From the NCBI RefSeq assembly GCF_005886805.2, contig NZ_CP045429.1:1210501-1274500 (forward strand): DNA of 64,000 nucleotides, written 5' to 3'. The position numbers were made by a program, and so were the translations under genes. This DNA is from Pseudoalteromonas rubra. GTDB taxonomy: Bacteria; Pseudomonadota; Gammaproteobacteria; Enterobacterales; Alteromonadaceae. Positions 30,501 through 37,519 of the stretch are shown piece by piece. The number at the start of each line of letters is the position of its first letter. The first letter of the stretch is position 1. Below the pieces are notes generated by a model. The model did not search any database. It saw only the letters and a list, made by a program, of their open reading frames with translations, and was not told the DNA's origin.

Positions 30501-32122
30501 CTTTTGTGGTACTCGAGAACTGGCCGCTATTACCAAATGGTAAAATTAATAAACGCGCCTTACCCGAGCCGGAGCTTACTAACCTGACTGACAATTATGT
30601 GGCGCCACAGACGCAACTGCAGACTGAATTGGTGGCCTTGTGGTCGGCGCTACTGAGTCTGCCTGAGAGTGAAATTGGTATCCGTCACAACTTTTTTGAG
30701 CTCGGAGGTAACTCCATTTTGGTGGCCAAAATGTTGTCTTCTATCGCCAAGCAATATCAGGTTTCTATATCGTTTACCGATGTGTTTAATAACGCAGCGA
30801 TTGTTGAGCTGGCTCGCTATATTGAACAGGGTGAATTGTCTGATCTGCCGCAGCTATGCAATACAGATCCTGTTGATTCATTACCTGCATCACCGCAACA
30901 GATCCGTTATTTCGAAACCTATAACATAGATGCCCCAACGTCTAAGCGGATGACGAATACCTTTGACTACTGGGAAGACATTGAGATTTTGCAGCAGGCG
31001 GTTCAGGTTCTGGTTGAGCAAAACGATATTTTCCACACGGGTTACGACTTTGATGAGCAAGGCAAGTTGCGCATTTCATTCAATCCTAACCCGGTGGTAG
31101 AGCCCATTTTCTTTACACAAGAAGTGGAAAGCGACCATGAATTGCAAAAAGCCATGTATGGACGCATTGCTCAGGAAACATTTGAGCTGGCTCACCCACC
31201 GCTACTCAAACTATTGATCTGCAAGTCGCCTAACGGTGGTGGTCATGCGGTGATAGGGATCTTTAATGGGATCCTGGATGCCTACTCGGGCGGTCTGGTG
31301 ACGACTGAAGTTCGACGACTTTATAACCTGATTGCTGAAGGGAAAACCTGTGCAGCGCCGGATGTTGCCTATCGGGACTTTGTGCAGTGGCAATATGCCC
31401 TGACGGACAGTGAAAAATACACTGAAGCCCGCACATTCTGGCGCACTCAATATCCTGACGGGTTCACGCCTTTTTATCTGACCGATCACCCTCAGGGTAG
31501 TCAGGGCGGCACCATGTTCGCGTTTTTACTGGGCGAAACTTTGTCAGAGCAGGCTGCAGCAAAAGCAAAGCAAACGGAATCAAGCTTGTTTAACTTTTTG
31601 CTTGCTAACTTCGTGGAAGTGGCAAGCGGCTGGTATAAGCGCGATGACGTGTCTGTAGGTCTGTTATATCACGGCCGCGATCAGGCCGAACTGGAAGATA
31701 AAATTGGTTACTTTGTTGACTTGTTATGTCTCAAAGCAGAGTACCAGGCAGGCCAGCCATTTGCGCAGTTGGTAGAGCAGGTTAATAAAAACCTCTTTGA
31801 AAGCATAGATAATCGCATTTATCAGTACCAGGATTTGGCTGCTGATTTTGGTCAGTCACTGACGGAGCCACGTTTTCCATTGACGGGATTTCACGTCAAC
31901 AATGTCATCGTACCTGGCGAGGAGAAGCAAGTCCCGGCGCACTTCGAACAGCAAACAGCGCCGCTGCCCTATGAACCTAAGTTTGACTTCAACATTTATG
32001 TTCATGAATCAAACCGCGGCATTTTAATCCGCATGGCGTACGCAAACCGCATCTTAACCGCAGAAGAGGCAGAGCAGTTTGTTACCACCTTCAAAAATAC
32101 CGTTAATAAAAATAGTCAATAA
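27542..32122 (+). CDS. Single-module NRPS with docking domain and degenerate C-terminal condensation domain
   Basis: A 1526-residue NRPS. GTG 27542 is preferred over the upstream ATG 27476 because GGAG sits 6 bases before it and the product then begins directly with a TubC-type N-terminal docking helix (VKKRTIKELLQRVWQAG). Order: docking domain (1-55), condensation domain (HHVISDG at 195-201), adenylation domain (A3 core near 667, Asp235 equivalent at 715; code reads DLYNNALTYK, almost that of the last module of the first NRPS), carrier (GGNS, Ser about 1058), then a second condensation-like domain of about 430 residues in which the active-site motif is replaced by FNGILDA (1241-1247). No thioesterase follows. 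The docking domain suggests it accepts the chain from the first NRPS. Confidence 0.95.
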   Translation: MKKRTIKELLQRVWQAGCQLTLKSQQLALSGNTKNIDRALLQEIKDHKSDIISYLSNTSDNLVLTEQRPAQLPPTASQSSLWMAHKLAELGNAYSMPLVKTFDSLLDIQRVEQAFHALQIRHEALRTNLEDTDGDVYQVIHQTARASVVHLTQEADLSAQVQRLLAVPFSLQQEPLIRLYCIRGEAQTTLVFNMHHVISDGVSLGILSQEFAKLYHGEALLPLTYHYADYAVAQAAWLDSPKLHAAVSALCGPLQDLPDYTNLPIKTARTAERSTLGETYSFAIEAAHTKLAGEVANRAQVTRFTVMMAAFFVMLNKVSSQDSLCIGVPFSNRQANHTDDMLGLFANTLPIAAHISGQLGFSEFVEQLQTQILDTYEWQGVPLDLMLNELKLKRSATYAPLFQVMFAYQNIAADPLVLDGVSSKDIEFDVSHIKYDLKLTIIEEGDELRAVFEYSSALFERDTIVQLGHNYLQVLSNLASAAPLSQWSLLSEADQSQLLEHTSNRSNDTPVSPLCLHQLYEQQVKAQPDFTVLKCGSETLSYAALDSRVNQLANGLIALPGYQAGKLIGVCTDRSFDMVAAILAVLKAGCAYVPLDPEYPSDRIAYICKDAALELVLTQPELSAQFEAMGVTPLNVSDTHGEHWYQAYSSTEPDTAAQVTADQLAYIIYTSGSTGNPKGVMVEHGNAVAMLEWAKRTYSEQELAKVLASTSLCFDLSIYELFLPLCFGSQCVIVDNLIALLAEPVEVTLINSVPTAIELILEQDGLPSETLVVNSAGEPLSATLVNKLLSAGVTKVCNLYGPSEDTTYSTYAEFTSPLSAAPSIGRVIDNTQGYVLSEHNQLLPFGAVGELHLTGKGLARGYLNQPQLTDDKFITNPFYHPECASTSDRMYKTGDLVRYLPSGELEYIGRADEQVKLRGYRIELNEIKAQVESQQAVESALVVVRQSGTQKQLVAYLKPACEDFTPYLAPLKAALESQLPGYMVPDAFVVLENWPLLPNGKINKRALPEPELTNLTDNYVAPQTQLQTELVALWSALLSLPESEIGIRHNFFELGGNSILVAKMLSSIAKQYQVSISFTDVFNNAAIVELARYIEQGELSDLPQLCNTDPVDSLPASPQQIRYFETYNIDAPTSKRMTNTFDYWEDIEILQQAVQVLVEQNDIFHTGYDFDEQGKLRISFNPNPVVEPIFFTQEVESDHELQKAMYGRIAQETFELAHPPLLKLLICKSPNGGGHAVIGIFNGILDAYSGGLVTTEVRRLYNLIAEGKTCAAPDVAYRDFVQWQYALTDSEKYTEARTFWRTQYPDGFTPFYLTDHPQGSQGGTMFAFLLGETLSEQAAAKAKQTESSLFNFLLANFVEVASGWYKRDDVSVGLLYHGRDQAELEDKIGYFVDLLCLKAEYQAGQPFAQLVEQVNKNLFESIDNRIYQYQDLAADFGQSLTEPRFPLTGFHVNNVIVPGEEKQVPAHFEQQTAPLPYEPKFDFNIYVHESNRGILIRMAYANRILTAEEAEQFVTTFKNTVNKNSQ

Positions 32123-32133
32123 GGAAGTCTTAC

Positions 32134-33396
32134 GTGAATAATAATAAGGTATATGATCTCATCGGGATTGGCGGCGGCGTGTTTAACCTGTCGCTTGCAG
32201 TTATGTTAGAAGAGCAGGGCTTTGAAAACGCCATTTTCTTCGAGCGCAATGAAACCATCCATTGGCATCCTGGGTTACTGCTGGATACCTCAGAGCTTCA
32301 GGTTAACTTTATGAAGGACCTGATCCTGCCGGTGTCGCCCACCAGCAAATACACTTTCATTAACTATCTGCACCACAGGAACTTGTTGTATCAATTCTTG
32401 AACCGTAAAACGGATACGATCTCCAGAAACCAGTTCCAGGCGTATTTTCGTTGGGTGGCTGACATGTTGCCGTCACTGAGAATGAATAGCACCGTTGAGC
32501 AGATCCGTCATGATGGTGAGCTATTCATTGTGACGGTGAATGGAGAGGATTACTTCGCCAAGGATATTTCGATTGCGGCGGGGATTAAGTCAAATGTCCC
32601 TGAATGTGCTAAAGATGTTATCTCTGATGATGTTTTTCATGTCACAGAGTTTGCCAGACGTCGAGATGCACTGGCGGGACAAAGAGTATCCGTGATCGGT
32701 AGTGGTCAGAGTAGTGCTGAAGTTTTTGCAGATGTTTTCTCGCAAAATCATTGTAAATCCATTCACTGGCTGGGAAGACGTTATTCCTTTGCTCAGCTTG
32801 AAGATAACTGCTTTGTGAACGAGTTTTATTCGCCAAGTTTTATCAAGGTGTTTAAGGGACTGACTACAGATAAGAAGAAAGACTTCATTCAGCGTATGGA
32901 AATGTCCAGTGATGGTATCAATCAAGGCCTGCTGGACAACATCTATCGCAGTATCTTTGACAGAAAGTTCTTTACGGAGCACGACTGTGATTATGCGATC
33001 CGTCCTTATCATGAGCTTCAGGCCATTGAAAAGTCAGGTAGTGCTTATGTATTGACCTTCAAGAACCTACTTCAGGGTGACACCTATACGCTCGAATCTG
33101 ACAAAGTGATATTGGCAACCGGATTTAAGTCTGCGTCCTGGGATCTGTTGCAGTCTTTGGTGAGTGATGAATATCAAAGCGTGGACGAACTAAAAATTTC
33201 CGACGACTATGAGTTGCACTGGCAGCACATGGGGAAAAATCGAATTTACGTGCAAAACACCAGTAAAATGCAACTTGGACTGGGTGATCCGAACCTTAGT
33301 ATCTCAGCTTATAGAGCTGCGATGATAGCGAATTCTATCTTGAAAAAACCGGTATTCCAGACCCAACCTGATACGCCGTTGCTAGGCTACATGTAG
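32134..33396 (+). CDS. Amine N-monooxygenase (lysine/ornithine N-hydroxylase family)
   Basis: A 420-residue flavoprotein of the SidA/PvdA/IucD family, which hydroxylates the side-chain amine of ornithine, lysine or a related diamine using NADPH and O2. The FAD-binding GIGGGVFNLS motif is at residues 10-20, the NADPH-binding GSGQSSAEV near 190-198, and the ATGF motif near 330. The substrate-loop motif MKDLILPVSPTSKYTFINYLH matches the family. The start is GTG at 32134 with AAGGAA upstream, 11 bases after the NRPS stop codon. Followed by MetRS-like, cupin and DAO genes, it fits the lysine N6-hydroxylase of hydrazinoacetate pathways (the role of Spb38/Tri26). A hydroxamate siderophore role is possible but lacks the usual acyl or formyl transferase. 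Confidence 0.92.
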   Translation: MNNNKVYDLIGIGGGVFNLSLAVMLEEQGFENAIFFERNETIHWHPGLLLDTSELQVNFMKDLILPVSPTSKYTFINYLHHRNLLYQFLNRKTDTISRNQFQAYFRWVADMLPSLRMNSTVEQIRHDGELFIVTVNGEDYFAKDISIAAGIKSNVPECAKDVISDDVFHVTEFARRRDALAGQRVSVIGSGQSSAEVFADVFSQNHCKSIHWLGRRYSFAQLEDNCFVNEFYSPSFIKVFKGLTTDKKKDFIQRMEMSSDGINQGLLDNIYRSIFDRKFFTEHDCDYAIRPYHELQAIEKSGSAYVLTFKNLLQGDTYTLESDKVILATGFKSASWDLLQSLVSDEYQSVDELKISDDYELHWQHMGKNRIYVQNTSKMQLGLGDPNLSISAYRAAMIANSILKKPVFQTQPDTPLLGYM

Positions 33397-33406
33397 GAGC
33401 TGAGCG

Positions 33407-34960
33407 ATGAAAAAGAAACAGTACTTACTGATTTCAGCTAAGCCTGCGCCAAATGGTCAGCTGCATTTGGGGCATTTGTCAGGTCCTTATTTGTCACAGG
33501 ACATGTACTACCGCAAGTTGTGTGCAGACGGACACGATGTGAAGGTGATTTCAGGAACCGATGCGATTGACTCGTTTATTCAGTTGAAAGCTGTCCAGCA
33601 AGGTGTGCAGCCCGCACACCTGGCTGCGCAGCACTTTGCAACGATTGTTGACAGCTTCGCAGGCTTTTCAATCCATTATGATAACTTCATTAATCCTTTC
33701 TCCGAACAGTGGCAACCTCGTTATGTCGCCACGATGCAGGAGGTGGTGACGGTTGCCGAACGTGAAGGCAAAGTCATCACAAAGGAAGCTCCGTTCCCTG
33801 AGAATGAGGCGGGCGAGCCTGCATCGGGTGCCTGGATTGAGGGAATTTGCTGTGATTGTGATTCCCCCATGAGTGGCTACTTCTGTGAGCAATGCGGCGC
33901 GCATCTGGAACCAGGTGAAATCCTCGATGCTCGGCACAGAAACACTGCTCATACCTTGTGTTTTGAGCCGCAGAGTGACGTGTTTTTCCAGATAGCGGAC
34001 AGTGATGGCTTATTGCAATCGCTACAACAGGCTCAGGTTCGTGAACAGGAATATGCCATTGTCGAAAAACAGTTCCAGAATAACCGTACTCAGGTGCGGT
34101 TGACGGAACGTGCTGCTTGGGGTGTCTCGTGTGGCGATAATCAACAGGTATATTTCGGGCACGGTATGCTGTATGCCTACTGCCGTATGATAGGTGAATC
34201 TTATCAGGCGCTGACCGGGTGTCAGACTCATCCATTTGATGCAGAGTCTGAAGTGACCACCATCAACTTCTTCGGCATGGATAACACGGTATCACACATG
34301 GTTAATATTAATGCCATTGGTGCAGAGATCCCTCAGTGGAAAGGGTTTGACCACTTTGTGGTGAACCAGTTTTATCTGCTCAACGGCCGTAAGTTTTCCA
34401 CCAGTGCTGGCCATGTTGTGAACGGTAATGAAGTCATTAGTAATCCGATGATACAGGCCGAAGGCGTGCGTTTTGTACTGGCAGCTACCTCACCGGCAAA
34501 ACACACGATGGACTTTACTCAGGCGTCTTTGCTGCATTGGTATAACAATGTATTGATCAACGAGCTGATGCAGCCACTGGTGATGGCTGCGGAGCAATTG
34601 AGCGGTAAAACCTGGCCAGTATTACCAGCTGGACAAGACTTCGCGCCGGTGTGGGAAAAACTCACACATATCTATGAATATCACAACTTTGACCCGCAAG
34701 AGGTTGTAGCCATTGCGCGGGATTATATTGCTACTGGTGCGGGGATTAAGCGTGAGGATGCACTGGCACAGTATCTTGCTCAGTCGGCGTTACTGCTGTA
34801 TCCGCTGATCCCCGAAACGGCACGCACCCTATGGCAGGCCTGCGGCTTGTCGGGCGACCCAAGCCTTGCCGGGTTGGCCTGTGACAGTGCGGCTTTTAAC
34901 GCATTTCCTTGTCCGTTCGAACGGATCTCTATGCATATGATTGATGGATTATTTAGGTAA
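33407..34960 (+). CDS. Methionyl-tRNA synthetase-like N-N bond-forming ligase subunit (hydrazine synthetase type)
   Basis: A 517-residue class I aminoacyl-tRNA-synthetase-like protein. It keeps the HIGH-type motif (QLHLGHLSGPYL, residues 19-30), paired zinc-binding Cys motifs (CCDCDSPMSGYFCEQCG, about 149-165) and a KMSKS-like KFSTS loop (about 331-335), and is MetRS-related. It is shorter than cellular MetRS, and its gene lies inside a biosynthetic operon. In the s56-p1 and triacsin pathways a cupin-MetRS fusion (Spb40, Tri28) joins N6-hydroxylysine to glycine through an activated glycine to form an N-N bond. Here the gene immediately follows the N-hydroxylase and is followed by a separate cupin. 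A good AGGAG lies 7 bases before the ATG. The cellular MetRS role is therefore unlikely; substrate choice is inferred. Confidence 0.9.
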   Translation: MKKKQYLLISAKPAPNGQLHLGHLSGPYLSQDMYYRKLCADGHDVKVISGTDAIDSFIQLKAVQQGVQPAHLAAQHFATIVDSFAGFSIHYDNFINPFSEQWQPRYVATMQEVVTVAEREGKVITKEAPFPENEAGEPASGAWIEGICCDCDSPMSGYFCEQCGAHLEPGEILDARHRNTAHTLCFEPQSDVFFQIADSDGLLQSLQQAQVREQEYAIVEKQFQNNRTQVRLTERAAWGVSCGDNQQVYFGHGMLYAYCRMIGESYQALTGCQTHPFDAESEVTTINFFGMDNTVSHMVNINAIGAEIPQWKGFDHFVVNQFYLLNGRKFSTSAGHVVNGNEVISNPMIQAEGVRFVLAATSPAKHTMDFTQASLLHWYNNVLINELMQPLVMAAEQLSGKTWPVLPAGQDFAPVWEKLTHIYEYHNFDPQEVVAIARDYIATGAGIKREDALAQYLAQSALLLYPLIPETARTLWQACGLSGDPSLAGLACDSAAFNAFPCPFERISMHMIDGLFR

Positions 34961-34967
34961 CAGCACT

Positions 34968-35303
34968 ATGTTGAACAAATTTACATTACTTCCGCCCACT
35001 TCAAGCCGTCCGGGCGTTGAACTTAAGATGGTGGATTTTGACCAGTTTGGTGAGCAGCGTATTCCGTTTGAAGGCGGGCAGTTTTTTGTCGAGCCTGGTA
35101 AAACCTCTAAGCCGGATACGCATGATGTTTCTGAATGTTGGTTTATTGCACAGGGTCAGGGGATCATCAATTACGATGGTCAGGAGTATCACATTACGCA
35201 GGGAGATTACTTGTATTTTGAGCCGCGCAAAACCCATTTTGTCCATAATGATGGTGAGCAGCAGCTGGTGATTTTCACTGTGTGGTGGATGGCACAGTCA
35301 TGA
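34968..35303 (+). CDS. Small cupin, probable partner of the MetRS-like protein
   Basis: A 111-residue single-domain cupin. The start at ATG 34968 is chosen because AGG at 34955-34957 precedes it; an overlapping start at 34944 (or TTG 34941) is possible. The metal-binding motifs are THDVSE followed by GQG (motif 1) and KTHFVH (motif 2), with the expected His, Glu and His ligands and the beta-strand spacing of the family. In the actinomycete hydrazine-forming enzymes this domain is fused to the MetRS-like domain and catalyses the N-N bond-forming step; here the two are separate genes, seven bases apart, and the next gene overlaps by ATGA. The catalytic role is inferred from context and motifs. 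Confidence 0.87.
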   Translation: MLNKFTLLPPTSSRPGVELKMVDFDQFGEQRIPFEGGQFFVEPGKTSKPDTHDVSECWFIAQGQGIINYDGQEYHITQGDYLYFEPRKTHFVHNDGEQQLVIFTVWWMAQS

Positions 35304-36325
35304 TGCAAGCATATGATATTGCTGTGATAGGCGCGGGTGTCATGGGCACCAATGTCGCCTATCAGGCAGCACGAGAACATCCTGATAAACGCATTGCCCT
35401 AATTGACAGAGATAAAATTGGAGCTGGCTGTAGTGGTTATGCAGGGGCGATTATTTCACCTATTTCATTGACTGCAGCTCATCAACAGCAAACCGCTTTG
35501 TCGAGGGATTGGTATGAAGATCCGGCATTGGGTTGTCAGCACTTGTTACGTCAGCTAGATACACTGATTGTATATAGTGATGCATCGCAGGAGACACTGA
35601 ATCAAAAAACCGATCTGCTGACGCCGGTGCAGTGTGAGGTACCAGGGTGGTTGTCGCCCCCGTCTGATCTCCAGCTGTCGCAAAGTCGTGCCACGTTATG
35701 GGGCAATGTGTTTGAGATCTGTCAACATCTGGCGTACGCAAACGATAGTGTCGATGTCTATGAATGTCTGGCTGTTCGAGATTTCAAGCGCTCTGACGAC
35801 GGTTGGCAGTTATCTATGAGTGACGGCAGGACGTTGCATGCAGGCCAGGTCGTGGTTGCCAAAGGTGCCTGGCTTAGCGCAGAGGAACAGTCTTGCGACT
35901 TGATTATAAACCGCAAGAAAGTCGTTGCCTATGAAATTGATGCACCTGTTGATGAAACCAGTCCACTGGTCTATCTCTATGATCAGGGGGCATTTTTATT
36001 GCCCTTACTGCATAAGCAACGCTGGATCATGAGTATTACCTCTCAGCAGTGGGGTTGCATGCCTGAGCGTCATGAATGCGAAATCTCACAGGAAGACCGT
36101 CAGATTGCAGAAACCATTTTGCAACAGCATGCTCCCAGCCTGATTGGCGCTTTACGTGGCGGACGGTGCCACAGCGACGGTTATGTTCGTGAGCGTCGTC
36201 CTCAGGTAGTGGCCAGTCAACCGGGTCAGCTGGTTATCGGAGGTGGCTCGGGGAGTGGCTTTCGTTTTGCCCCAGCGGTAGGGCGGCAGGCTTGTGAACT
36301 GCTATTTTCGAATTCAACAGTTTAA
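35300..36325 (+). CDS. DAO-family FAD oxidoreductase (glycine oxidase-like)
   Basis: A 341-residue flavoprotein of the D-amino acid oxidase/glycine oxidase family. The FAD dinucleotide motif (IAVIGAGVMGTNVAYQAA) is at the N-terminus and the C-terminal GGGSGSGFRFAPAVG motif is the typical ThiO/DAO flavin loop. The ATG at 35300 overlaps the cupin stop codon as ATGA, so the genes are translationally coupled; the earlier GTG at 35282 is less likely. In s56-p1 and triacsin assembly the corresponding enzyme (Spb39, Tri27) oxidises the N-N-linked lysine-glycine adduct to release hydrazinoacetic acid. That role is inferred; sarcosine or other N-alkyl amino acid oxidation is the alternative. Confidence 0.88.
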   Translation: MMQAYDIAVIGAGVMGTNVAYQAAREHPDKRIALIDRDKIGAGCSGYAGAIISPISLTAAHQQQTALSRDWYEDPALGCQHLLRQLDTLIVYSDASQETLNQKTDLLTPVQCEVPGWLSPPSDLQLSQSRATLWGNVFEICQHLAYANDSVDVYECLAVRDFKRSDDGWQLSMSDGRTLHAGQVVVAKGAWLSAEEQSCDLIINRKKVVAYEIDAPVDETSPLVYLYDQGAFLLPLLHKQRWIMSITSQQWGCMPERHECEISQEDRQIAETILQQHAPSLIGALRGGRCHSDGYVRERRPQVVASQPGQLVIGGGSGSGFRFAPAVGRQACELLFSNSTV

Positions 36326-36337
36326 AGAAGAATAATA

Positions 36338-37519
36338 ATGATAAATCAAACTCAAGAAAAACCGCTTAGTGGGATCACGGTGATCGATCTTACCCGGGTG
36401 TTGGCCGGTCCTTTTTGTACCATGATGCTGGCCGACCAGGGGGCACGTGTTATCAAAGTTGAGCTCAGCGGCAGTGGTGATGATGCTCGCCTGTATGGTC
36501 CCAATGTGAACGAGATGTCTGGCTATTTTGCTTCCATTAACAGGGGCAAGGAAAGCATAGCGTTGAACCTAAAAGATGAAGAAGATCGGAAGGTCTTTGA
36601 AGCCTTACTGGCCAAAGCGGATGTACTAACCGAAAACTTCAGGCCGGGCGTAATGGAGCGGCTTGGTTATGACTGGCCGACTTTACACAGTAAATTCCCT
36701 CGCCTTATTTACGGTGCGATATCAGGGTTTGGTCAGCATGGCAGCCCTCACCGTGATAAGCCAGCGTATGATATGGTGGTGCAGGGCATGGGTGGCATTA
36801 TGACGGTGACGGGACACAAAAATACCCCTCCGACCCGTGTGGGTGTCAGTATTGGGGATCTCAGCTCGGGCTTGTATCTGACCATTGGTGTTCTGATGTC
36901 ACTGAACATGCGTCATCGCACTCAGGTTGGCAACCAAATTGATATCGCGATGCTGGATTGTCAGCTGGCATTACTGGAATACTCTATTATGCGCCATCAC
37001 GCAACGGGAGAAATTCCCAGTCCTGTAGGTACTTATCGTCCAGCAATTGCCCCACCATTTGGCATGTTTGCTGCGCGCGGTGGTTACATGGTCATTGCTA
37101 CGGGTAACGAAACCTTGTTTGGTAAATTATGTGATGTGCTGGGTCACAGTGAACTGAAAACAGATCCGCGCTTTAATGGCCCTGAGGCACGTAAAGATAA
37201 CGAAGAGGAATTACAGCAGCTGTTGGAAGACATCTTGTCTCAGGCAACACCCCAAGTCTGGGTCGAGCGGCTGAGTGCACATGGGGTACCGTGTGGACCA
37301 GTTAATAATGTTGCACAAATGCTGAGTGATCCACATGTGCAGTTGCGCAATATGCTGGTGACTACAGAGGGCGGATTTGGGCCTGAGCAGATAGTGGGTA
37401 CGCCGCTGAAGTTTTCCAATGTGGCAGACATGACCAGCGTACGTTGTGCTCCGACACTGGATCAGGACAGAGACACTATCCTCCGAGACTTTGGTATTGT
37501 TGAGGAGGCACTAGGGTGA
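36338..37519 (+). CDS. Class III (CaiB/Frc family) CoA-transferase
   Basis: A 393-residue CoA-transferase. Family motifs include the N-terminal LTRVLAGPFCTMMLAD, GANVIKVE-like GARVIKVE, INRGKESIALNL, and LTENFRPGVMERLG, and the middle YDMVVQGMGG with GDLSSGLYLTIG; the catalytic Asp of this family lies in the latter region. These enzymes move CoA between carboxylic acids such as oxalate, carnitine or dicarboxylates. Placed between two DAO-type enzymes, it may activate an acid precursor for assembly or recycle a CoA ester made by the lyase upstream. The exact acid is unknown. The next gene overlaps by GTGA. Confidence 0.9.
   Translation: MINQTQEKPLSGITVIDLTRVLAGPFCTMMLADQGARVIKVELSGSGDDARLYGPNVNEMSGYFASINRGKESIALNLKDEEDRKVFEALLAKADVLTENFRPGVMERLGYDWPTLHSKFPRLIYGAISGFGQHGSPHRDKPAYDMVVQGMGGIMTVTGHKNTPPTRVGVSIGDLSSGLYLTIGVLMSLNMRHRTQVGNQIDIAMLDCQLALLEYSIMRHHATGEIPSPVGTYRPAIAPPFGMFAARGGYMVIATGNETLFGKLCDVLGHSELKTDPRFNGPEARKDNEEELQQLLEDILSQATPQVWVERLSAHGVPCGPVNNVAQMLSDPHVQLRNMLVTTEGGFGPEQIVGTPLKFSNVADMTSVRCAPTLDQDRDTILRDFGIVEEALG

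Noticed and set aside
32134..33396. Hydroxamate siderophore biosynthesis
   Set aside because: The N-monooxygenase family fits, but no acyl- or formyltransferase, TonB receptor or iron-uptake gene is nearby, while three genes of the hydrazine cassette follow directly.
33407..34960. A second cellular methionyl-tRNA synthetase or resistance copy
   Set aside because: The protein is short, embedded in a coupled operon, and followed by a cupin; this matches the hydrazine-forming ligases better than a tRNA-charging enzyme.
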